From positions 1 through 62,818 of IMG/VR virus record IMGVR_UViG_3300029319_007025: a stretch of 62,818 bases of DNA, one strand, 5' to 3'. This stretch comes from a virus. Under the pieces are notes generated by a model that was given only the letters and a program-made list of their open reading frames with translations, was not told the DNA's origin and did not search any database. Positions 57,069-62,818 of the stretch are shown here, in pieces (within the stretch, counting starts at the first letter, position 1; the number at the start of each line of letters is the position of its first letter). The position numbers were made by a program, and so were the translations under genes.

Positions 57069-57932
57069 ATGTATACGGAATGGAAAGAAGTCAATGATAA
57101 GCTAATTGGAACGGTGACGTTTGATGGCGTGAGCGATGCAATAGACAGGGTGGTACAAAGCGTACAGAACGGCGTTGGCGTATCGTTAGCGAACAAAGAC
57201 AAAGTGGGCACATGGTTTGACGATTATCATCTTGATTGGTTAGACAACAAGTCACGCGAAGACATCAAACGTTTGGTTGAGCGTCCGGACGCGAGCGCAA
57301 TCGCTGAAGTTGAACGTATACGTCAAAAGATTTCGGACGAAGTTGTAGAGTATAAGCAAATGATTACAAAGCGAAAGCGACGGCGCGGTTGTGAGCACGG
57401 TGACGAGATTGACGTGGATCGCTTTTTGGGTGGAGACATGTTCTGCTGGGAGCGCGTTGAGCATACGGATGTTCCTCGCAAGTCGATTACCATTGGTTGC
57501 AATGTGTCAATCGGCTGCAATCGTGACAGAGAGGATCTTTTATCACGTGGCGCGGCGGTATGTGCATTAGCAGAACATCTTACAGCAGAGGGCTACAATG
57601 TTGAGGTGGTTGCTGTGTTGAAATCATTGAATCCGTGGCAGAGAAAACAAGGTTCAATGGTCACAAGTGTTATGGTCAAGCGTATGGACATGCCATTGGA
57701 CGTTGCTGCAATCGTAACAGCAATGGCGGAAATCAGTTTCGCACGTGGCATTCTTGTTGGCAGCATCGTAACAGAAAGCAAGTACAAGATGTCAGGCGGT
57801 TTAGGATCGCCTGCTGAAGTCACAGGACGCGAGCAAAAAGAGTTGGGCATTGATACGTTATGTCCGATGGACATTTATTCACAAACACGAGCAACGGAAT
57901 GGGTCATTGATTGCATCAATGGCCTCGAATAA
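57069..57932 (+). CDS. VWA-like partner of module 2 ATPase (DUF7192-like)
   Basis: The 287-residue protein follows the second AAA+ gene. A middle basic segment (KRKRRRGCEHGDEIDVDRFL) precedes a Rossmann-like domain (RKSITIGCNVSIGCNRDRE, RGAAVCALAEHLTAEGYNVE). In VWA folds the first strand ends in DxSxS; here it is NVSIG, so the metal site looks degenerate. The plan fits DUF7192-type proteins that pair with CobS-like ATPases in phages. It has its own promoter and ribosome site. Function unknown. Confidence 0.6.
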   Translation: MYTEWKEVNDKLIGTVTFDGVSDAIDRVVQSVQNGVGVSLANKDKVGTWFDDYHLDWLDNKSREDIKRLVERPDASAIAEVERIRQKISDEVVEYKQMITKRKRRRGCEHGDEIDVDRFLGGDMFCWERVEHTDVPRKSITIGCNVSIGCNRDREDLLSRGAAVCALAEHLTAEGYNVEVVAVLKSLNPWQRKQGSMVTSVMVKRMDMPLDVAAIVTAMAEISFARGILVGSIVTESKYKMSGGLGSPAEVTGREQKELGIDTLCPMDIYSQTRATEWVIDCINGLE

Positions 57933-57947
57933 CAAAGGAGAATAGCA

Positions 57948-58235
57948 ATGAAGAAAGAATGGCAAGAATTAGAGGACAAACACATGGAGGGTTTGACGGA
58001 CGATGAGGTCAAGGTATTGGCAGAGGCAGAGGGCATACTTGAACTCGCCGACCTGTCAAAATTGTTACACCAGTATCTAACAAATGAGAATCAGCCAGAG
58101 TTCGCATTTATCACGACTCTGCTCATGGGCAAGGTCATACAGTTGACCCTCTCAATGAATGAAATGAAGAACCTGGTTGAAGACGAGCTTCTTAAGTTGG
58201 CTCTTCAAATGAAGAATCAGCCCTTTGATAATTGA
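57948..58235 (+). CDS. Small helical acidic protein
   Basis: This 95-residue protein is entirely helical and acidic (DDEVKVLAEAEGILELADLSK, NEMKNLVEDELLKLALQMK). It starts 15 bases after the VWA-like gene behind AAAGGAGAATAGC. No recognised motif. It may be an assembly partner of the module 2 proteins. Confidence 0.5.
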   Translation: MKKEWQELEDKHMEGLTDDEVKVLAEAEGILELADLSKLLHQYLTNENQPEFAFITTLLMGKVIQLTLSMNEMKNLVEDELLKLALQMKNQPFDN

Positions 58236-58256
58236 AAAAAGCAAAAGACAAATATC

Positions 58257-58481
58257 ATGGCAGCAGACAAAGCAGTTCGCAAAGCAGCGAGAAAAATAAA
58301 GAAAGCAACGTCAATCAATCAGGTTGCTGAAGTGTTGGACGCTCTATACGATGAAAAGTATGAGGAGCGAGATGATGACATGGAAGCAGCGATTGCATAC
58401 GTGAAAGATCCAACGCTACAAAAAGAACGAGAGCACGACCTCCTCAAAGAGGTTCTACAGTTCCTCAGCACACTCGATTAG
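58257..58481 (+). CDS. Small charged helical protein
   Basis: The 74-residue protein is helical, basic at its start (DKAVRKAARKIKKATSI) and acidic later (DDDMEAAIAYVKDPTLQKE). No motif is recognised and the ribosome site is weak. It is the last gene of the early region before the convergent zinc-finger gene. Confidence 0.45.
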   Translation: MAADKAVRKAARKIKKATSINQVAEVLDALYDEKYEERDDDMEAAIAYVKDPTLQKEREHDLLKEVLQFLSTLD

Positions 58482-58513
58482 CATCACCTAATCGCATACC
58501 CTCATACCACAAC

Positions 58514-58729
58514 CTAAGAATCAGCAATGAAACCAGGACGCAGGTTAGCGAACGCTCGTCTGAGCTGTGCTTGGTTGTCCTCGATCTCAATCAATATCAA
58601 ACGCCGAAGGTAATCATCCAGCCAAGCGTCGCTACAAGCGTCACAGAGGGTTATATCCTTCTTCTCTATGCTGTCACGGTACGTGCCCATGTCATCACTT
58701 TGATTCTTACATTTATCACAATTACTCAT
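58514..58729 (-). CDS. Small zinc-ribbon protein
   Basis: This leftward 71-residue protein has two Cys pairs (NCDKCKNQ and LCDACSDAW), a classic one-zinc ribbon, then a helical tail (RLILIEIEDNQAQLRRAFA). AAGGAGCAAAGC precedes its ATG. It lies alone between the early region and the terminase genes. Phage zinc ribbons of this type can modulate transcription or translation, but nothing here tells which. Confidence 0.6.
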   Translation of the reverse strand: MSNCDKCKNQSDDMGTYRDSIEKKDITLCDACSDAWLDDYLRRLILIEIEDNQAQLRRAFANLRPGFIADS

Positions 58730-58861
58730 TGCTTTGCTCCTTCACTATAATGATGAATGAGCGCGGTATATCTGACGAAGTATTTTACCATTTACCCTTA
58801 TACGTGAATTGATTGATTGCCGAACTTGCAATCGCTCAGCGACTCAAGTTAGTTTACTTTC
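58730..58861. promoter_or_regulatory. Intergenic region before the terminase genes
   Basis: The 132-base gap between the leftward zinc-ribbon gene and the small terminase should hold the promoter of the late head operon. It is AT-rich and includes a short inverted repeat GATTGC...GCAATC (about 58813-58832). No TAGACA/TATAAA promoter is present, so late transcription probably uses another signal. terS has no clear ribosome site. Confidence 0.4.
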
Positions 58862-59431
58862 ATGCCCGGTTCTAAGAGTGGTTTGAAAGTTGACTCTCTC
58901 ACAGAGAAGCAGCGTCGGTTTGTCGAAGCATACCTAGGTGAAGCAGACGGAAACGCATATGAAGCCGCGAAGATAGCAGGGTACGGAGGCAACAAGCGTT
59001 CGCTTGAGGTCATTGGTAGTGAGAACTTGAGAAAACCTGAGATCCGAAAGGCTATTGATGCCCGTACACAGACAGGAGGATTGGTCGCTACACGTGAAGA
59101 AAGACAAGCATTCCTTACCAAGGTGATGAGAGCTGAGACAAGACGAATGCCCGAACGACTGAAAGCAGCAGAGATGCTTTGTAAGATGCATGGCGACTTC
59201 ACCGAACGCCATATGGTGGACATGACAGTGAACAGACAAGAACGTGAAAGAGAGTTGGCTATATTCCTAACCGAGCTGAAAGCAAGAGACTCAGCACGTA
59301 AAGAACAAAAGAAATTAGAGGCTTCGGTAAATACGATACCATTGCTAAACGATACGAATATAGAACCCGCTCAAGTTATAGATATACAAGCAACGCCAAT
59401 AGACAAACAAACAACAACCAACGAGAGCTAG
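58862..59431 (+). CDS. terS: Terminase small subunit
   Basis: The 189-residue protein has the Terminase_2-type N-terminus: LTEKQRRFVEAYLGEADGNA with YEAAKIAGYGG, a DNA-binding helix-turn-helix that recognises the packaging site. EVIGSENLRKPEIRKAID follows as usual. The C-terminal part is charged and helical, for oligomerisation and large-subunit contact. It starts the packaging/head operon. Confidence 0.88.
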   Translation: MPGSKSGLKVDSLTEKQRRFVEAYLGEADGNAYEAAKIAGYGGNKRSLEVIGSENLRKPEIRKAIDARTQTGGLVATREERQAFLTKVMRAETRRMPERLKAAEMLCKMHGDFTERHMVDMTVNRQERERELAIFLTELKARDSARKEQKKLEASVNTIPLLNDTNIEPAQVIDIQATPIDKQTTTNES

Positions 59432-59432
59432 A

Positions 59433-59975
59433 ATGTCAACAACGACTAACACAGCTCAATACCCGTTTGCTATAAAGCGTTACAGCACAGCAAAGCATAC
59501 GCTGTTTCATACACAGCAGAGCACAGCACCAAATACCATACACAGCAAAATGGCAACGCCAGTGTGTATATATAATAAAGAGTACCTTTCTCAAGTTCTG
59601 TTGGCGTCAAGCCGCCTTGCACTGCTGCTCTTGCAATTCATATTGCATATACCCAGTTTGAAAGGCACTACTCTACACCAACTCTGGAAAAAGCATATTC
59701 CAAAAGAGGGTGGAGGTATGCGGTTTGAATTGCAGTGTAAGGGCAACTTGCGCAAGTGTAAGGTTGCCTTGCACCGCTCACTCAGCGGCACTCTTTGCTG
59801 CGAGCGAGAGTGCAAAGAAGAGCAGCACCGACACCGGAATGCCGGTGCAAGACGCCTTGCAAAAAGCGCAAGATGCGTTGCAGCGCAGGGTTTTCGCAGC
59901 GCGAATTTTGAGGAGATACTTACCCCCTCGTACAATTTTGGGAAAATCCAAAGGGGAGGGTATACCCCCCAATGA
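59433..59975 (+). CDS. Doubtful reading frame between terS and terL
   Basis: This 180-codon frame begins one base after terS and ends in ATGA shared with the terL start, a tiling that suggests a real gene. Yet its composition is strange (Cys/Arg/His-rich, e.g. GTLCCERECKEEQHRHR) and no fold is apparent. The DNA is full of TTGCA/TGCAA words and short hairpins (for example CACCGG and CCGGTG near 59833-59848). The stretch may instead hold the packaging site or a structured RNA. Treat it as uncertain. Confidence 0.3.
   Translation: MSTTTNTAQYPFAIKRYSTAKHTLFHTQQSTAPNTIHSKMATPVCIYNKEYLSQVLLASSRLALLLLQFILHIPSLKGTTLHQLWKKHIPKEGGGMRFELQCKGNLRKCKVALHRSLSGTLCCERECKEEQHRHRNAGARRLAKSARCVAAQGFRSANFEEILTPSYNFGKIQRGGYTPQ
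59958..59967 (+). promoter_or_regulatory. Palindrome GGGTATACCC at the terL ribosome site
   Basis: GGGTATACCC lies 4 bases before the terL ATG (59972), within AAGGGGAGGG followed by CCCCCC. The C-run can pair with the purine-rich Shine-Dalgarno sequence and hide it, so terL translation may depend on ribosomes arriving from the upstream frame. Confidence 0.5.
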
Positions 59976-61300
59976 GCACAGAAGAAAAATCGCTAGCGCA
60001 AGTTCTTGCTGATTTGCCGGACGCAGATCGCGCAAGGATGCTTGATGCATTGAGCGCTGAAACGCTGTCCGACCTGATGAACAGTTGGGAATTTTTGGCG
60101 CGTCCAAAACAGAAGCCGCCCGCTGGCAACTGGCGCATTTGGTTGATAATGGCAGGGCGTGGGTTTGGCAAAACACGAACAGGTGCCGAATGGGTGCGCG
60201 GCAAAGTTGAGGCAGGCACGGCAAGGCGTATCGCATTGATTGGACGAACCGCGGCAGACGTTCGAGATGTAATGGTCGAAGGGCCTAGCGGCATAATTGC
60301 GATAAGTGCGCCAGGTATGGTGCCTACGTATATACCCTCAAAGCGTAAGCTAGTATGGCCTAACGGCGCTGTGGCGCAAATGTTCTCCGCTGACGAACCG
60401 AACCTCCTCCGTGGGCCGCAGTTCGATTGTGCCTGGGCAGACGAGCTTGCCGCGTGGAAATACTACGAAGCGTTTGACCAAGTCATGTTTGGTTTGCGCT
60501 TGGGTAGTGACCCTAGGTGTGTGGTAACAACTACGCCACGTCCTGTGAAGATTATACGCGACTTGCTTGCTGCGAAGAACTGCACCGTAACAACGGGGAG
60601 CACGTTTGAGAATCGTGCTAATCTTGCGCCACAATTTTTTGAAGAAATCGTAAAGAAGTATGAGGGTACATCCCTAGGGCAGCAAGAGCTTTACGCGCAA
60701 GTCATCGACGAGATGCCAGGCGCATTGTGGTCACGTGATCTGCTTGAGAATTGTCGTACCAACGAAGTGACGCACAGCCTTGTCCGTACGGTTGTTGCTA
60801 TCGACCCAGCAATGGGCGGCACGAAAGGTGAGACAGGTATTCTTGTTTGCGCGGTTGATACACAGGGTCACGGCGTTGTGCTTGAGGATTGTTCGATACG
60901 CGGAACGCCAGATCAATGGGCAAGGAAGGCAGTGTTTGCTTATCACAAATACCAAGCAGACAGAATCGTGGCCGAAGTCAATCAAGGCGGCGACCTGGTT
61001 GAGCGCGTTCTTCGTACGGTTGACGAGAATGTGTCCTATAAGAAAGTGCGAGCATCGAAAGGCAAGATGGCCCGCGCTGAACCCATCGCCGCTTTGTACG
61101 AGCAAGGCAAGGTTATACACCTAGGGCACTTTCTCAAACTAGAGGACCAGATGTGTTCATACGTGCCGGGAGAAACAACGTCACCCGACCGGCTTGATGC
61201 ACTCGTCTGGGGGCTAACGGATTTATTGCTTGGCAAACGTCAGGTGCTATCGCTTGCGGTAGGTGACTTTGGATTGAGGACAGCGCCATGGAAAATGTAG
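59972..61300 (+). CDS. terL: Terminase large subunit
   Basis: The 442-residue packaging motor has an ATPase domain with Walker A AGRGFGKT (61-68), the family phrase RTGAEWVRG, and Walker B CAWADELAAW (D157, E158). The C-terminal RNase H-like nuclease has VVAIDPAMGG, a later EVNQGGDLV and SPDRLDALVW with the metal-binding aspartates. The sequence type (Terminase_6, GTA-like) is common in alphaproteobacterial phages. It cuts the concatemer and pumps DNA into proheads. It overlaps the next gene by 13 bases. Confidence 0.95.
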   Translation: MSTEEKSLAQVLADLPDADRARMLDALSAETLSDLMNSWEFLARPKQKPPAGNWRIWLIMAGRGFGKTRTGAEWVRGKVEAGTARRIALIGRTAADVRDVMVEGPSGIIAISAPGMVPTYIPSKRKLVWPNGAVAQMFSADEPNLLRGPQFDCAWADELAAWKYYEAFDQVMFGLRLGSDPRCVVTTTPRPVKIIRDLLAAKNCTVTTGSTFENRANLAPQFFEEIVKKYEGTSLGQQELYAQVIDEMPGALWSRDLLENCRTNEVTHSLVRTVVAIDPAMGGTKGETGILVCAVDTQGHGVVLEDCSIRGTPDQWARKAVFAYHKYQADRIVAEVNQGGDLVERVLRTVDENVSYKKVRASKGKMARAEPIAALYEQGKVIHLGHFLKLEDQMCSYVPGETTSPDRLDALVWGLTDLLLGKRQVLSLAVGDFGLRTAPWKM

Positions 61301-62199
61301 CAACATGCGAACACCACGCACCAATGGTGTGTAAACATGTAGGTCAAGGTAGTGCAGAAAATTTTCTCAAAGCAGATGAGCTTGCATTAATCAAAAAAGC
61401 AAAACGCTCATTTCCAAGAGAGCTTGAAACAGCAACACAGCCTTTGAAACGTGCACTAAGAAGATTCTTTCGCAAGATCGTGAAACGTGAAATAGCAAAA
61501 CTTCAAAGAGCAGGCACACTTAGGTTGTTCTCAAGCCGTGCCGGAGGGCAGGTTCGCAAGGCTGAAGTCACTTTGAAAAAAGCAATATCTCAAAAGGATA
61601 GGAAACAGTTCGGCGAACTCGTCAAGACATACGGCATACGCACCCAGGAACGAGCAGGGAAGCGCACAGCGAAGCAACTCGGGGGCAAGTGGTCTGTGCG
61701 CCCTGAAGATCAAACGCGCTTCATAGCGGAGCGTGAGCTTGTGTGGGGCAAGACGCTGAACCAAATCAATGTCGATCTTGAGGACACATTCCGCGACGTG
61801 TTGGTTGATTCAGCGAACGCTGAACCACGTCCAGGCATAAACACGATAACCCGCAACCTATTCGACGCAGCACTCTCAGCGGGAGGCGTTATAAGCCCAG
61901 GCAGGGCAGAGCGCATAGCGAGAACAGAAATGCATGTCTTTCAAAATGATGGCATCTATAAGGGCTATCGCGCTTCGGGTATAAAGAAGCTACGCTGGGT
62001 TACAATCATGGACGGCAGAGAGCGCCGTGAAAAAAGAACAAACCACGCACTACAAAGCAATGTTACCGTGCCAGTTGGATCTGCTTTTGTAATGAAAGCC
62101 TCTGGCGGCAAATTGCGTTACCCAGGCGACACGTCGCTGGGCGCTAAACCTTTTGATACAGTCAATTGCCGTTGCACTACAGTTCCTGTAATTGAGTAA
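61288..62199 (+). CDS. Mu gpF-like minor head protein
   Basis: The 303-residue protein has the Mu gpF-type C-terminal domain. RAERIARTEMHVFQNDG is followed by KKLRWVTIMDGRERREKRT and LRYPGDTSLGAKPFDTVN with CRC. The N-terminal half is basic and helical. Proteins of this group sit inside the head or at the portal and are often encoded next to it. It starts within the end of terL and is followed 9 bases later by the portal gene. Confidence 0.8.
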   Translation: MENVATCEHHAPMVCKHVGQGSAENFLKADELALIKKAKRSFPRELETATQPLKRALRRFFRKIVKREIAKLQRAGTLRLFSSRAGGQVRKAEVTLKKAISQKDRKQFGELVKTYGIRTQERAGKRTAKQLGGKWSVRPEDQTRFIAERELVWGKTLNQINVDLEDTFRDVLVDSANAEPRPGINTITRNLFDAALSAGGVISPGRAERIARTEMHVFQNDGIYKGYRASGIKKLRWVTIMDGRERREKRTNHALQSNVTVPVGSAFVMKASGGKLRYPGDTSLGAKPFDTVNCRCTTVPVIE

Positions 62200-62208
62200 G
62201 AGAAAATC

Positions 62209-62818
62209 ATGGCTACAAAGAATGACAAAGTAAATTTAAATATCATAGGCACAACCGGCCTCCGCAGAGAGGATGGTTACATCTACGATGAATGGCTGCC
62301 ACAGCTCAAAGGAGATAACCGAAACAAAGTATACCGGCAGATGCGTGATAACGACGCGATAGTCGGCGCATTTATGTACGCGGTTGAGTCGCTTGTCAGG
62401 CAGGTTCATTACTATGTGAAACCAGCAAACAAAACAACGGAGGCTGCCGAGCAAGCAAAGTTTGTTGAGACATGTTTGAGTGACATGAGCCACACGTTAT
62501 CCGACTTGCTTTCAGAGATACTTACCATGCTTGTATATGGTTGGTCATACTTCGAGGTTGTTTATAAAGTTAGAGCAGGTTCAAAGAATAAAAAAGCAAG
62601 CCATCGCTCAAGGTATGATGACGGCAAAATTGGTTGGAGAAAAATATCACAGCGAGCGCAGAACACGCTTGACCACTGGGAGTTCGATGACGATGGCGGC
62701 ATCAGAGGTATGTGGCAGCAAGATCCTAACGCAGGCAACTATGGCAAAGCATCAATCGTGTACCTACCGATTGAACGCAGCTTGTTATTCCGTACGCAAA
62801 CAAACAGGAACAACCCAG
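62209..62818 (+). CDS. Portal protein, N-terminal part (gene continues at base 1)
   Basis: ATG 62209 opens the portal gene, which runs off the contig end and continues at base 1 (residue 171 onward; the last 100 bases are the terminal duplication). Visible portal-type features are RQMRDNDAIVGAFMYAVES, then LTMLVYGWSYFEVVYKVRA and IGWRKISQRAQNTLDHWEF, typical of the Mu gp29-like/DUF935 type and related portals. Joined length is 432 residues. The ATG has a weak site (AAGAGAAAATC). Confidence 0.85.
   Translation, partial: MATKNDKVNLNIIGTTGLRREDGYIYDEWLPQLKGDNRNKVYRQMRDNDAIVGAFMYAVESLVRQVHYYVKPANKTTEAAEQAKFVETCLSDMSHTLSDLLSEILTMLVYGWSYFEVVYKVRAGSKNKKASHRSRYDDGKIGWRKISQRAQNTLDHWEFDDDGGIRGMWQQDPNAGNYGKASIVYLPIERSLLFRTQTNRNNP
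62719..62816. repeat. Right copy of terminal direct repeat
   Basis: Identical to bases 1-98 in the same portal reading frame. The next base differs (a here, g at base 99), probably a read-end error. It marks the closure point of a circular or permuted genome. Confidence 0.95.

Noticed and set aside
59710-60012. Alternative 100-codon frame overlapping the terL start
   Set aside because: It overlaps terL by 41 bases, has no ribosome site and no recognisable fold.

Overview
The window is one essentially complete genome of a tailed bacteriophage with a long non-contractile (siphovirus) tail, about 62.7 kb. Its two ends are the same sequence: the first ~98 bases recur at 62719-62816, both inside the portal gene, so the contig is circular or circularly permuted and was cut in the portal gene. 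No integrase, partition ATPase, rRNA, tRNA or CRISPR array was seen, so a virulent life style is most likely. A cupredoxin domain of a type I associate with marine phage structural proteins, a GTA-like large terminase, and the QueE and QueD subtypes point loosely to a marine Gram-negative (perhaps alphaproteobacterial) host. This is inference from remembered family traits, not from a search.

Layout. (1) 58862-62818 joined to 1-31895: the rightward late region. The order is small terminase, an odd intervening stretch, large terminase, Mu gpF-like head protein and portal. A block of DNA-modification genes follows (queE, folE, queC, a HAD phosphatase), with a leftward PLP aminotransferase inserted. 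Then come a DpdA-like transglycosylase fused to an XkdF-type prohead protease, scaffold, decoration protein, major capsid protein, connectors, tail tube, frameshifted tail chaperones, tape measure, tail tip, fibres, an M15 endopeptidase with small membrane lysis-type proteins, a small regulator, a phosphoesterase and small lipoproteins. (2) 32091-44760: a leftward replication and recombination operon (HTH/zinc protein, nuclease, QueD, gp46/gp47-like pair, RecA/UvsX, SSB, UvsY-like, UDG-PolA polymerase, primase, DnaB helicase, initiator-like protein). (3) 45030-58481: a rightward early/middle region of small proteins, two separate AAA+ ATPase/VWA-type modules, a sigma-factor-like protein and a UvsW-like helicase. 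It is driven by a repeated promoter (TAGACA, 17 or 20 nt, TATAAA) and by two ~122-bp near-copies of one regulatory block.

How it fits together. FolE, QueD, QueE and QueC make up the full GTP to preQ0 route, and DpdA-type enzymes put 7-deazaguanines into phage DNA. The genome is therefore predicted to carry deoxy-preQ0-type guanine in its DNA, probably against host restriction. The most striking point is that the DpdA-like domain is the N-terminal half of the prohead protease polypeptide. This places the base-modifying enzyme in the capsid-assembly pathway and suggests modification tied to head assembly or packaging, or release by self-cleavage. Other points worth following are the two AAA+/VWA modules, a near-perfect parS-type site, the promoter family with a candidate phage sigma factor, a clear -1 frameshift site in the tail chaperone genes, and exact 261-bp modules in the fibre genes.
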